Shown here piece by piece: positions 1 to 12,710 of a stretch of 64,000 nt of DNA. The notes below the pieces were generated by a model, which saw only the letters and a list, made by a program, of their open reading frames with translations, was not told the DNA's origin and ran no database searches. How positions within the stretch are numbered: the first letter of the stretch is position 1; every line of letters begins with the position of its first letter. Both the position numbers and the translations under genes were made by a program. The DNA is from Delphinapterus leucas (Eukaryota > Chordata > Mammalia > Artiodactyla > Monodontidae): positions 87,986,964 to 88,050,963 of the forward strand of contig NW_022098076.1 in NCBI RefSeq assembly GCF_002288925.2. The letters are read 5' to 3'.

Positions 1-149
1 GATTTAAGGTAAATATCTGAAACTCGTAAAGAACATCATGTTTCTTAGTATGAGTGTGTTTTGTGTTTGGTAACTGCAATCATTGTTGCTTTTGTTGTGG
101 TCATCCATTTACAATGCTTGGTGTCAGTTTATTTATCTCTTGTAAAAAT

Positions 150-156
<7 letters not shown>

Positions 157-196
<40 letters not shown>
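157..196. repeat. (TG)20 microsatellite
   Basis: An uninterrupted TG run of about 40 bases in AT-rich intron. It is likely length-polymorphic and can adopt Z-DNA. Confidence 0.97.
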
Positions 197-199
<3 letters not shown>

Positions 200-444
200 A
201 AGGTAACTGAGGTGATGAATGTAAAAGTATCCTTCTTCTGGTAATCATTTCAAGAAATGAATGTGTCAAATCAAAAAAACAAAAAGCACATCATGTTTCT
301 ATCTTTCTGCTTTCTAACTTAACTCTCCTATGAGCTGGCCTCAGATATTCCCATCTTTCCACCAACATTCAAGTTCCGTACAATTGGGAACTAAGTGCTC
401 TGTACCGGAGGTTGGCCAGTGATGGCCTCCAAGCTAAACCGAGC

Positions 445-728
445 CCACTGACTGTTTATGTACAGCCCGTGAGCTAAGACTGGTTTTCATATTCTTAAAT
501 GGTTGAAAAAAATCAAAACAATAATTTTTCATGAAAATTATATAAAATTCAAATTTCAGCATTCATGAAGTTGCATTGAACACAGCCATGCTTATTTGGT
601 TATATATTGTCTATGGCTCTTTTTTTGCACTACAAGAGCAGAGTTGAATAGTTGCAACAGAGGCCATATGGCCTGCAAAGCCTAAGATATTTGCTCTCTG
701 GCCCTTTATAGAAGAAGTGTGCTGACTT
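445..728. mobile_element. hAT-type DNA transposon remnant (non-autonomous)
   Basis: The segment is clearly related, in opposite orientation, to the element at 37615-37913. Shared blocks include the aacacagccatgctt part, the tattgtctatggct part, the cagagttga/gttgcaacagaggccatatggcc part, and a right end near tgtgctgac. The left terminal repeat is degraded, so the left boundary is approximate. I recognise the family as a common mammalian hAT relic but do not fix its name. Confidence 0.75.
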
Positions 729-3700
729 TTCTTCTAGACCATGCTATTATAATTTCAAAAGGTGTAGTTGCCACCTTCTTTTCTCATTGCTATGCCCCAT
801 AGGTCTGGTCAAATAAAGACAGTGTTATCTGGTTAGAAATGCCTTCCTTTAAATGGGCCTCTTCAGGCACAGAGCAAAGGATTCAAGACTTCTGTGCTTG
901 GAGCTTCATTTTAAAGCTTTACTTTTAGGTCTGGAATTTGTTGGAAAGGACTTTTGTGGTATTTTTTTAACAACATCTTCTTTGAAGATGTTTCTTCATT
1001 GTGGGATGTTAGTTCTTTTCTGATATTTCTCTTCAGAATTTGGTTTCAGTACTGGCATTCATTTTGGATGCCACATGGAGATATTTAGAACCAAGAAACT
1101 TTTCATACAACCCACTGAGGCCGTGGAAGGTTTTTTGCTAAGGTCATCCCGTGTCAGAGTCTTTTCCGCCACACTTGCGCACTTCATGCAGCTGAACTTA
1201 CGATACCTTAAGCTCTTGGTGCCCATTACTCCACCTAGTTTGAGAATCCTCCTTTCCGGCTCCCTCTTGCTTTTGTATCTTTTAGAAATGTACTTCTTTT
1301 CTCTTCTTGCCGCGGGTAGGCAAGGAAAAGGAGTTGACAGTTCCTTTTCCTGCTTGTTAGTAACTCTCATGGAACACACATTATATTTGAAGTCAGTTAA
1401 CTCAAGTTGCCTTCCTGGCTTTCAGCAGTAACCACTGTTCAGAGAACTCCTGGTCAGTCATCTTGTCGGGGGTTTTGAGATCTTGAGTCCATAATCTTAC
1501 TCTCTCTGAACCTTCATTTTCTCATATATAAATTGAGGGACTTGTTTTCTGAGATCTTTTCCTAAATCTAGGAATCTATTTAAAAATTTTTAATAAGAAA
1601 AGAAAGTTAGAATGGATGGCTGAATTTTATTGTTTGAAGTGTCAGTTAGTATAGCTATTCTGCAGTAGCTATTAAAAGCTATTAAAACATTTTTAAACCT
1701 ACTTACCCTTTCACCTAAAAACTCTATTTCCAGGAGTCCATCCTCCTCAAAGAAGTGTTTTAGGATGTACGTAAAGAATGTTCGTTGCTGCTTTATTATA
1801 AAAGTGACACTGCTTATGTCCATCATTAAAGGAATGGTTAAATAACCTATGTCATATCAATAAGATAACATTCCCTGCAGCTGCAAAAAAGGAACCATTT
1901 CCATGTGGACTTCCTAAAAGGATGGCCATCATATATTGCGAAGTGAAAGAAGCAAGTTTCAGAACAGTATGAATATGAGCCTAGTTTTTTATAAAGTCAA
2001 ATAATATAAAAACGATATAAATGTGTATGTACATACATATACATGTACACATAAAAGTATATTTGCAGAAAAAAAAGCTCTGGAAGGAAATGCATTGAAC
2101 TGCCGACAGCGATTATCGTGTGTGGACTTCAGTGAAGTGCCTATCATTTCACTGATAGGGAGGCAATATTTTACGTTTCATTTTATAAATTACTCTGTTA
2201 TTCAAATTGTTTAAAAATAAACTTCTATAACTTTAAAAAATTATAAATGGAAATATCAGAAGAGAGAGGTGCTCAGCCTTTCCTAGCCTGGCTCCTATCC
2301 TGCAGATGAATAATAATAAGGCATGCCAACAGCCCTAGAAGCCAGTGTCGCTCAGTTCCCCTCTCATGGCCCCGCCTTGCCTTTTTCTTTGGCCCCCATT
2401 GCCTTCTGAGTTAGACCACAGACTAGGAGGTCTTGCTCTGCAGACGTCTTCTGTTAAAATATACCTATGTGTCCTGCAAGAGGATCCAAAGATACAGGGA
2501 GCTTGTGGGATGCTCTCTGCTATTAGCACAGTAACAGCGATTTTTTATTTTTAATCACTTTAACTTCCAGAAACTTTTTACCTGCCTATTATCCTCTAGA
2601 ATTATTTCTCTAAAATTCAAATCGTATTCTTTTTTATTTTATTTTATTTTTTTTTTACTCCTTTGGCTTAAAATCTTTCAACTGCTTCCTGATGCCTAAA
2701 GTAGTAATCTCTAAACTTTGTTGAACATGCATTCCCTGTAACATATGTGCCTTTATTTTAAAATTACAAGTGTACTTACTACTTTACTAATTTATTATAT
2801 ATGCTATTAACATACATAAAAGTGGAAAAATGAGAAAGAAATACATTTTAATATATTTTTATTTTACTTTAAGAAGGTATAGAAAACTGTTCATATTGTT
2901 AATCCTACTTTTGGTGACAGCAATGTGATTGAATATTCTTTATTTTTTTATTTTGCTTTAACAACTTGCAGTGTGGAAATACAGAGGTCCGGTTTTAAGT
3001 TTTGTATATTTTGATACTTAGTTTTGGTTTTAATGGTTATCATAACTGAAAAAGATATCATATCTTAGGAAGAAGTGAGCTCAACTTACTAAATCATACT
3101 TATCTTTTAACCCTGTTCACTGATTATATTCAGATTCATTTTGAAATCCAGCTAATAAACTTCCATCTTTCATGATGTCAGTCAGTTCTTGTGGACTAAT
3201 TGAAAGGTGTTGCATTTTTAGATTTTTTTAAATGATTTCATAATCTTCGATTATTCTTCAGTTGGCATCTTTAAAAACTGGTTATAAAATTCTGTTAGAA
3301 AATTTAAGTGTATAGATATGAAAAGTTTTGTAGTTTATAAGATTAGGTCATTTTAGGTCCCCAGATTGTATAACAATGGAAACATTTCAAAACATCCATT
3401 TTTAGAATTTTATATTAAAAACTTGAGTTTCTTGTTTTATTTTGCTTTCAAAAAGCAATAACTTTTTTTTTTCTTTTTTTTTAATCGTTGTTAAAACATC
3501 ACTTTTACCTTGAAGGGACAGATTAAGTGTGTTTATTTTTTTCTAAGTATCTGCTATGGACCATATGATTGACAGTCATTGTTTTGAAATCATAGTGTGG
3601 CTGATGAATTCATGTTAGGAGCACAAGAAGTGTCAGCTTTGCTATTTTCATGGTATTAGTGGTATTACTATTATTAGTTCAATATTATCTTCAATCTGTG

Positions 3701-6224
3701 GATCTTTGCAATCATCTTTTTTAGCCACTTGCCTATTTTGTAAGGATTAATTTAGCTAAAACTAGATCATTTTCATAAATCCATGGTACTGGACATGCGT
3801 AAATACCTATTGTTCACAGTTGGCTGAAAGTATAGGAACCAACAGAAGTGCCAGTATCGTTCATTGCCTTTTGTGTTCTGGAACACCGACTCTCTTCTCA
3901 CTTGAGGTACACCTCACTTACCACCTGATTCACATACCTTGTGAGGGTGCCAGCATTAATTCATGTATTTATGTAGTCACGGTTAATTTCTTTTTACAAT
4001 AAAAAATAGAGAAGTACTTAGTATGCTGGAGTGTTTGGAGCTGATTACCTTTTCCTTCTCTTTGACTGGTCTTTTAATAGATTGATTTCATTTTTCAATC
4101 AACAAATTTATGGAACACCATCCATGGGCAGTAGAAATTCACCAATGAACAAAAGCAGATGTGGTCTCGGTTCTTGCGGAATGCTCAGTCTTATAGCAGA
4201 GGAGCGTGAATCAGATGTTTTAAGCAATAGTCAAATATGGAATTGTAATGGAGGAGAGAGATACTTGGTACAAGAGTTTGTAATACTGTGATTTCTTCTG
4301 CTCAGAGGTCCAGTGCCTTCAAAGAGGTTTTATCAATATTACTTTTTCTAGGACTGTCAAAAGAACTAGAAATGAGTCCTAACACACACTAAAAAACACA
4401 TGCTATGAATAAATAATATGTATTCTGGGAACTCCTAAATAAAACTTTTTTCCTTTTCCTCCCTTCTCTCCTATATACATTTATTTACATATATTATTTA
4501 TGTATCTCTCTGTATAATATATATGTGTATATATAATATATGCCGAGTGCTCAGTTAGTCACTGGAAATACAAAGACAAGTAAGGCCCAGCCCTTGTTCT
4601 TCATGACTTTTCTGTTCCTCAGGGAGGCAGATTTATACTCAGATAAATTACAGCAGAGGATGGCAGGCGCTGTAACATTCATATGGACAACCTGCCAGCA
4701 TCCTTGGTGCTTGAGCTGAGATCTGAGAAATGCGCAGGCGTAGGGGGAACTAGAGTGACTGAAGTAGTTCTCAGTTCAGCGATAGGCTGTGGCTGCAGAA
4801 AGGGTGGTATGTTCCCCTAAGACTCCCAAACCCCGCTGTAACAGGGCTCTCACAACTCCAATGGTTTTGATAGCTTCTTGACCCCCTCTGCTGGGCCACC
4901 CTGCCGTGGAGCCTACAGTGTTACCCTGGCTCTAGCTACGTAAGGACTTCTACATACCCGTTTAGGTTTGGTATTTGAACGATTATATTTGGAACACAGA
5001 AGTTCCATCAATCTTTAAACCTCATAATCCAATTATGTCAGTAAAATTCCATTTTTTTAGTCCAGTGGAATTGGGGTAATATTTTGCAAACTGAAGTTGA
5101 GAGAAATAGTGTTTATTTTGAAAAGAAAAATAGTTGGTTAGCAATTTTCAAGAAGTAAGGCTAGTGTGAACTCCTAGGGGCAACTGTCTGGCCCTTCTGA
5201 TTGGGAGTACTATTTTCCTGGACCTTTGGCTCCAGTCTCTGGAGAATTGCTGCTTCGTGGCCTACCCTGCAGCTCTCCTTAGCAGGGCATCTGAGGTTTA
5301 AAAAAAAAAAAAAAATGCAGCACCAATACTGCAATCCTTTGGGGGTCAGGAAGAGAATATATCCAAGGAAACTGCTTAAAGGGGGTTGCACCAGAAGTCC
5401 AAGAAACCCCAAGGTTATTTCTGAGACGGGCTCCAATTATTTTCAATTTCATTCATATTGTTTTGTTTCCTTTGTTACTAAACTGGAAACAAAGCTTAAA
5501 AGCTCAATTAAAGTGGAAAATGAAAACCTAAATTATTAGAGGGGGAAAATACCACCCTAAACTGATTTTTATATTTTAGTAGTATTGTGGAAGTTTGGAT
5601 CATGTCACTTTTCAGTAAAACTATGAGCTTCCTTGAAGGGGAGGTGGTTCCTATAGTTTTTCACAGGAGAACTTGTAGATATCTATTTCTTTACTATTCC
5701 CTCAATAAAAAGGAAGCCCAGTGACCTCCACCGGACCATTACAAATGTGAAACTTGGCATATAAAATTGCTTGCTCTAAATTTTCCAATTGCTTTCTTTT
5801 TTTTTTTTTCCATTTAATGTCGTTCTGCCAACTAGTGATTTTATTATTATAAACAGGACATTGTATTCACTTTTAAGAAGAAATATGAAGCTGGAGGTAA
5901 AATTACAAACTGCAGCTTCTCGGCTGCCAAAACAGAAAACAATGAGCTAAAACTACCGAGCACAGAAAGGGTGCTGTGGCGAGAAATACTGAAGTATCTT
6001 CAAGATTGAACTGTTCTAGATAGACAGAAATTTCCTCTCACTCCAGGTAAAACCAACCTTGAAATAGCAACTTGAAAGGAGAGACATATAACACTAAGTT
6101 CTTTCAGGTCAACCCTTTTGTGGGAAAGCTTTCAAACATAACTAACATTAAATGACTAATCTTGCTGTTTATGAGGAAGTCCAATCTGATTAAATTGCCA
6201 TTTAGAAAAGGTTCCTCTGGTTAG
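729..6224. other. Mostly unique AT-rich intron
   Basis: No exon or well-preserved repeat is seen here, apart from the CpG-rich patch near 1.1-1.4 kb described separately. T-rich stretches occur near 2630-2655 and 3462-3482, an AT-rich TATA-like run near 4480-4545, and a short A15 run near 5300. The part at 4550-4760 resembles the unnamed old repeat seen at 35 kb, but too weakly to annotate. Confidence 0.6.
1059..1431. other. CpG-enriched patch open on both strands, no known product
   Basis: A 118-residue frame on + (1075-1431) and a 106-residue frame on - (1059-1379) overlap. The block carries roughly nine CpGs within about 250 bases, in otherwise CpG-poor AT-rich intron. The minus frame is rich in Lys and Arg. 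I do not recognise either translation, and there is no splice-site pair, poly(A) tail or target duplication that would identify an exon or processed pseudogene. It could be an old regulatory element or a decayed retrocopy. I do not claim a gene. Confidence 0.3.
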
Positions 6225-6300
6225 GGAGTGTGGCAGCATAGAAAGAGCACTAGAAGTTAGGGACTAGCTGGGTGACCTTGGACAGATCAGTTAAATTTGG
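6225..6300 (+). repeat. MIR-like SINE fragment
   Basis: It has the MIR-type core 'agagcactagaagttaggg ... tgggtgaccttggacag'. It is short and diverged. Confidence 0.5.
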
Positions 6301-6814
6301 GGAGACAGAGAGAGAGAGCAGTTTCATCTTTTATAAAATGGATTATTTGACCAAGTTAGGATTTTCCACAAGGTGTTGGTAGGTCACAGGTTCTTTGGGA
6401 TTTTAATAGGTGCCGTGGAGAAAAAAGATCCTGTGGCCACCCATTTTTGGAAAACAGTGGGTTAATAGATTCCTTAGGACATTTTTTTGTGGATCATCTC
6501 ACAGAACTAGTGTTCCTTAGAATACACTATGAAATCGCTAAACTAAATATTTCAAAATGTATTAGCTCTAATGGTGTATAACTGTATTTGAGATATCCTT
6601 TTCTGAATTATTCAGAGCAAACTTCTTGGATTTGAAAGAAAATGGTATTCCATTGGTAACTATCTTCCACATTTATCTGACAAATATAGACCGTGCCTCA
6701 CTGTGGGCAACAGAAGAAATTCAAGGACAGCGCTTTCAATCTCAGCTCTTCCATTGTCAAGGGAACCCCTTCTTTCCTTGCCTGGTGAGAAGCAAGATTA
6801 AATTGTTCTGCATT

Positions 6815-7020
6815 GGGCTTCCCTGGTGGCGCAGTGGTTGGGAGTCCACCTGCCGATGCAGGGGACGCGGGTTCGTGCCCCAGTCCGGGAAGATCCCACA
6901 TGCCGCGGAGCGGCTGGGCCCGTGAGCCATGGCCGCTGAGCCTGCGTGTCCGGAGCCTGTGCTCCGCAACGGGAGAGGCCACAACAGTGAGAGGCCCGCG
7001 TACCGCAAAAAAAAAAAAAA
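6815..7020 (+). mobile_element. CHR-2 type tRNA-derived SINE
   Basis: The head gggcttccctggtggcgcag carries a pol III A-box-like segment and a B-box-like ggttcgtgcc lies about 40 bases further on. The tail is about 14 A's. A 14-base target duplication, aattgttctgcatt, flanks it at 6801-6814 and 7021-7034. It is a young-looking copy. Open frames across it on both strands are shadows. Confidence 0.93.
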
Positions 7021-7870
7021 AATTGTTCTGCATTAAATGGGGAAAGTTGTCATTGTCATTTGAAACTACTGGCAACGTTATTCCCTTCACGTAAATCCCA
7101 ACTCACTGTTTATGAAAATACAAGAAACTCATAGATAATAACAAAGATTAATGGGTCCGAAAGTAGACCACTTGTGGATATTCTTAATTGTAAGGACTTG
7201 AGTAGTTTGTCAACATAAAATTTATATTGATAAATAGCAGTAAATCTTAGAGAACACAGATGGTCAAAGATCAGTAGATTTTATCTGAGCAGGTGGAAAA
7301 ATGCCTATTAACAGAGGAGACATTATTTGAACTTGTATTCAGAAATAATTTTATAGCATTGTGGAACTATGAATGCACAGGAAAGATGATTAATTTCTAT
7401 ACATTCTAAGTACATAAAATCTGTTTGGAAATTATACTGTAATGATAAGGAAAAAATTTTTTGTGTGGGTGGCCTAGGATTTGGAGTAAACTAGTGAGAT
7501 TTAGGGATAGTTAAATGTCAGAGTGGCAAAGTCTCTTCACTGTTTTTTATATTGAGATATTCAAATGCAATAAAATTTACCTCTTTTAGTGTACAATTCA
7601 ACAGTTTCTTGGGCAGTCTAAAAATTATGCAACCATCACCGCTATTCCAGAACATTTTCACCGCCCCCCAGAAGAAATCCTATACTTATTGGCAGTCACT
7701 TCCCCTTCCCTCTCCTCCCTAGCTCCTAGCAACAACTAATCTACATTCTGTCTCTATGAATTTTCCTATTCTGGACATTTCATATAAATGGATTCCTATA
7801 ATGAGTGGCTTTTTGTATCTGGCTTCTTTTACTTGGCATAATGTTTTCCAGGTCCACCCATGCTGTAGCA

Positions 7871-8099
7871 CAGGAGTCCCCAGTCCCTGAGCTGCGGACT
7901 AGTAGTGGTCCGTGGCCTATTAGGCACTAGGCCGCACAGCAGGAAGTGAGCGGCGGGTGAGTGAGCAAAACTTCATCTGCCGCTCCCCATCGCTTTCATT
8001 ACCGCCTGAACCACCACCCCCCCGCCCCCCACCCCCGTCCGTGGAAAAATTGTCTTCCACGAAACCGGTCCCTGGTGCCAAAAAGCTTGGGGACCGCTT
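7871..8099. mobile_element. MER1-like non-autonomous hAT transposon
   Basis: The ends are imperfect inverted repeats, caggagtcccc at the left and ggggaccgctt at the right. The interior contains ccgtggcc, the ccgcacagcaggaagtgagcg block and cttccacgaaaccggtccc, which are typical of the MER1/Charlie group. A perfect 8-base target duplication, ctgtagca, flanks it (7863-7870 and 8100-8107), the length expected of hAT elements. It interrupts the old antisense L1. The short proline-rich frames seen here are artefacts. Confidence 0.9.
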
Positions 8100-8493
8100 C
8101 TGTAGCATGTATCAGGACTTCAGTCCTTTTTACGGCTGAACAGTATTCCATTGTATGGATATACCACATTTTATTTACCCATTTGTTGATGGACATTTGG
8201 GGTGTTTCTACTTTTTAACTGTTATAAATAATGCTGCTGTGAATATTTGTATACAGGTTTTTGTGTGGACATATGTTTTCAGTTCTCTTGAGTATATATC
8301 TGGGAAGGGAATTGCTGGTTCATGTAGTCAGTCTGTATTTAAACTTTTGAGTAACTGTCAAATGTTTTTCCAAAGTGACTGCACAGTTTTACATTCCTAC
8401 CAGCAGTGTATGACGTTCCATGGTCTCACCAGCAGTTGTTATCTGTATTTGTAATTATAGCCATCCTTATGGGTATGAAGTAGTATCTCATTG

Positions 8494-8677
8494 GCAGTTT
8501 GTTAAAAAATCTTTTTCAGCTTTATTAAGGTATAGTTGACAAAAATTGTATATATTTAAGGTGTACAATGTGATGGTTTCACATAAATATACATTGTGAA
8601 ATGATGACCACAGTTAGGTTAATTAGCATTCATTATCTCATGTAGTCCTTTTTTTTTCTTTTCATCTCCCCATCCCC
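8494..8677 (-). mobile_element. L1 3'-end fragment inserted in an older L1
   Basis: Sequence such as agctttattaaggtatagttgac, a common L1M 3' UTR motif read antisense, interrupts the ORF2 3' region of the surrounding L1. A short duplication, ctcattg, occurs at 8487-8493 and 8678-8684, and the host L1 reads continuously across it. Confidence 0.65.
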
Positions 8678-10245
8678 CTCATTGTGGTTTCAATTTGCAT
8701 TTTCCTAGTGACTAATGATTCTAATGTATTTTCGTGGGCTTATATGACCATCTGTATATCTTCTTTGGAGAAATGTCTGTTCAAATCCTTTGCCCATTTA
8801 AAAACTGGATTGTCTTTGTATTGTTGACTTGATAGTTTATATATTCTAGATACCAGTTTTTTATCACATATTTGATGTGTAAGTATTTTCTCCCATTTGT
8901 AGGTTGTCTTTTCACTTTCTTGATGCTGTTCTTTGAAACACAGAGGTTTCTAAATTTGATGAAGTTGAATTTATCTATTTTTCTTTGGTTGCTGGTGCTG
9001 TTGGTGTCATACCTAAGAAACCATTGGCTAATCCAAAATCACAAAGATTTGCACTTGTTTTCTTCCAAGAGTTATAGTTTTAGCTCTTTCATTTATGTTT
9101 ATGATCCATTTTTAGTTAATTTTTGTATATGGTGTGGTATAGGTGTCAAACTTCATTATTTTGCATGTGGATATGCAGTTGTCTCATCACCTTCATTAAT
9201 GTTGAAAAGATGGTTCTCTCCCTATTGAATTGTCTTGGCACACTTTTTGAAAATCAGTTGACCATAGATGTATATGTTATTTCTGGACACTGAATTCTGA
9301 TCCATTGATCTATATGTCTATCTTTATGCCCGTACCACACTGTCTAGATTTCTGTAACTTTGTGGTAAATTTTGAAATTAGAAAGAGTGAGTCTTCCAAC
9401 TTTGCTATTTTTTCTCCCAAAGTTTTTTGGCTATTCTGGGTCCCTTGCATTTCCATATTATTATGAGGATCAACTTATCAATTTCTGCCACCCCAGAAGA
9501 AAAAGGAGCCTCAAACAGGGATTGTGTTTAACCTTTAGATCAATTTGGGGTGTATTGTCATTAAATCTTCCAAACCATAAACATGGGATAGTTTTTCATT
9601 TATTAAATCTTTAATTTCTTTCAATGATGTTTTACATGAAAAGTATTCAAAAGTATATAAGGCTTACACTTCTTTTGTTAAATTTATTCCTAAGTGTTTT
9701 TTTCTTTTTGATATTATCACAAGTGAAATTTTCTTAATTTTATTTTCAGATTCTTAATTGCTAATGTATAGAAATAAAATTGATATTTCTATAAAAATCA
9801 TGTAACCTGCAACCCTGCAAAACTCATTTTTTAGCTCTAATAGTTTTTTGTAGGTACCTTAGGATTTTTCATATTTAGAAGATCATGTCATCTGCAAATA
9901 GGTACAATTATACACCTTCCTTTCCAATCTGGATGACTTTTATTTCTTTTTCTTACTCAGTTGCTCTGGCTAGAATTTCCAGTACAATCTTGAATAAAAG
10001 TGGCAGCAGTGGGCTTCCTTGACTTGTTCTTGATCTTAGGGGGAAACCGTTCAGTCTTTACCACATTAATTATAATGTGAGCTTGGGGGTTTTGGTGAAG
10101 GCAGTTCCTTCTGTTCCTAGTTTATTGAGTGCTTTCCTCATGAATGCTGTTGGATTTTGTTGAGTGGTTTTACTGTGTCTGTGATTTTTGTCCTTTATTA
10201 ATATATTTAATTGACTTTTACATGTTGAACTTACCTTGCATTCTT

Positions 10246-11025
10246 TTTTTTTAACATCTTTATTGGAGTATAATTGCTTTACAATGGTGTGTTAGTTTCT
10301 GCTGTATAACAAAGTGAATCAACTATATGTATACATATATTCCCATATCTCCTCCCTCTTGCATCTCCCTCCCAACCTTCCCTATCCCGCCCCTCTAGGT
10401 GGACACAGAGCACCGAGCTGATCTCCCTGTGCTATGCGGCTGCTTCCCACTAGCTATCTATTTTACATTTGGTAGTGTATATATGTCCATGCCACTCTCA
10501 CTTTGTCACAGCTTACCCTTCCCCCTCCCCATATCCTCAAGTCCATTCTCTACGTCTGCGTCTTTATTCCTGTCCTGCCCCTAGGTTCTTCAGAACCTTT
10601 TTTTTTTTTTTAGATTCCATATATATGTGTTAGCATACAGTATTTGTTTTTCTCTCTCTGACTTACCTCACTCTGTATGACAGTCTCTGGGTCCATCCAC
10701 CTCACTACAAATAACTCAATTTCGTTTCTTTTTATGGCTGAGTAATATTCCATTGTATATATGTGCCATATCTTCTTTATCCATTCATCCGTCGGTGGAC
10801 ACTTAGGTTGCTTCCATGTCCTGGCTATTGTAAATAGAGCTGCAACGAACATTGTGGTACATGACTCTTTTTGAATTATGGTTTTCTCAGGGTATATGCC
10901 CAGTAGTGAGATTGCTACCTACTAGTAGTGGGCCATATGGTAGTTCTATTTTTAGTTTTTTAAGGAACCTCCATACTGTTCTCCATAGTGGCTGTATCAA
11001 TTTACATTCCCACCAACAGTGCACA
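10246..11025 (-). mobile_element. Younger 5'-truncated L1, antisense
   Basis: The insertion starts with a T run (its poly(A) tail on the minus strand). It carries the L1 3' UTR and the ORF2 C-terminus at 10610-10852 on minus, with IWHIYTMEYYSAIKRNEI and RWMDPETVIQSEVSQ. A perfect 13-base target duplication, accttgcattctt, flanks it at 10233-10245 and 11026-11038. It interrupts the older antisense L1 and has the same orientation. Confidence 0.92.
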
Positions 11026-11057
11026 ACCTTGCATTCTTGATTATGATGTGGGATCCT

Positions 11058-11266
11058 GGGCTTCCCTGGTGGCGCAGTGGTTGAGAGTCCGCCTGCCGAT
11101 GCAGGGGACATGGGTTCGTGCCCCAGTCCGGGAAGATCCCACATGCCGTGGAGCAGCTGGACCCTTGAGCCATGGCTACTGAGCCTGCGCGTCCGGAGCC
11201 TATGCTCCACAACGGGAGAGGCCACAACAGTGAGAGGCCTGCGTACTGCAAAAAAACAAACAAAAA
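11058..11266 (+). mobile_element. CHR-2 type SINE
   Basis: A full-length copy with the same head and body as the 6815 copy. The tail is A-rich with two C interruptions. The target duplication gatgtgggatcct (13 bases) lies at 11045-11057 and 11267-11279. It landed in the old L1, only a few bases from the younger L1 insertion. Confidence 0.93.
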
Positions 11267-12710
11267 GATGTGGGATCCTTTTTATGTTGCTAGATTTTGC
11301 TTGCTAGTGTTCTTTTGAGGATTTTTGCATCTGTATTTCTAAGGGATCATGGTCTGTAGTTTCCTTTTGATATCTTTGTCTGGTTTTTGTTTGAGGATGA
11401 TACTGGTCCCATAGAATGAGTTTTAGAAGAGTTTGTGAAGAATTGGTGTTAATTCCTCTTTAAATGTTGGGCAGAATTCACCAGTGAAGCCATCTTGCTC
11501 TGTGCTTTTCTTTATGGGAAGTTTTTGGTTTTTTGGCTTTTGTTTTTCTGTTTTTTAAAAACTAATTCAATCTCTTTACTTGTTATAGGTCTGTTGAACT
11601 TTTCTACTTCTTCTTAAATCAGTCCCAGTAGTTTGTGTCTTCCTATAAATTTGTCCTTTTTATCTTGGTTCTCTAGTTTTTTGGCATTCGACTGTTCATA
11701 GTATTCCCTTATAATTCATTTTATTTCAGTAAGGTTAGTAGTAATGTATTTTCTTTCTTTTGTGAGTTTAGTAATTTGAATTTTCTCCCTTTTTTTCTTG
11801 GTCCACCTACCTAAAAGTTTGTCAACTTTGCTGACCTTTTCATATAACCAACTTTTGGGTTTGTTTATTTTCTCTTTGTTTATCTCTTCTCTAATTTATT
11901 TCTGCTCTAGGCTTTTTTCTTTCTTTCCTTGCTTGCTTGAGTTTAGTTTGCTCTTCTTTTGCTAATTTTTTAAGGTGGAAGTTTATGTTAACTGAATTCA
12001 GCTCTTTTAACTTTTTTGCATAGGTATTTACAAGTATAAATTTACCTCTAAGCATTGCTTTGGTTGCATCTCATACATTTTGGTAAGTTGTGTTTTCTTC
12101 ATGTATCTCAAAATATTTATTTATTTCTCTTGTGATTTCTTCTTTGACCCGTTGGTTGTTTAGGAGTGTGATATTTAATTTCCATAAATTTGTGAGTTTT
12201 CCAAGTTTCTTTCTGTTATTCATTTTGAATTTAATTCCATTTTGGTTGGAGAATATACTTTGTGTGATTTCAGCCTTTTGAAATTTATGGAAACTTGTTT
12301 TATGGCCTGGAGAATGTTCCATGTACACTTGAAAAGAATATGCATTCAGCTGTTGTTAGATGGGCTGTTGTAAAGATACCTTTTAAATTTAGAAGGTTGA
12401 TAGTATCGTTCAAGTCTTCTGTTTCCTTTTGATCTTCCATATAATTGTTTTCTCTGTTATTGAAAGTTGGGCATTGAAGTCTCCAGCTATTACAGTTGAA
12501 TCGCTTATTTCTCCCTTCAGTTTGGCCAGTTTTTGCTCCATATATCTGTTGTTAGGTGCATATATGTTTATAATTGTTAGATCTTCCAGATGGATTGATC
12601 CTATTTATAAAGTGTCCTTTTTGTCTTGAAGTCTATTTTGCTATTAGTTTAGCTACTCCAACTCTTCTTTTTATTACTGTTTGCATGATATATCTATATC
12701 ATAAAGCTAT

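Larger units (their letters stand above)
7537..12710 (-). mobile_element. Old L1 LINE, antisense to DIS3L2, with four nested insertions
   Basis: Read on the minus strand this is the 3' untranslated region and much of ORF2 of an old (L1M-type) element. Its ORF2 C-terminal hallmark, MWYIHTMEYCSAV, is encoded near 8120-8170, and an upstream ORF2 stretch lies near 12071-12328. The ORF is broken many times. Insertions at 7871-8099 (hAT), 8494-8677 (L1 3' end), 10246-11025 (younger L1) and 11058-11266 (CHR SINE) split it. Removing them leaves about 3.7 kb, so the copy is 5' truncated. The right boundary is approximate. Confidence 0.88.

Noticed and set aside
157..196. Possible CRISPR-like or telomeric repeat
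   Set aside because: Plain TG dinucleotide run; the organism is a mammal and no spaced direct-repeat array exists in the window.
6815..7020. Possible tRNA gene because of A-box and B-box
   Set aside because: The body is a SINE with a poly(A) tail and target duplication; the cloverleaf is not maintained.
7920..8218. Proline-rich frames near 8 kb
   Set aside because: They come from the C-rich interior of the MER1-like hAT element.
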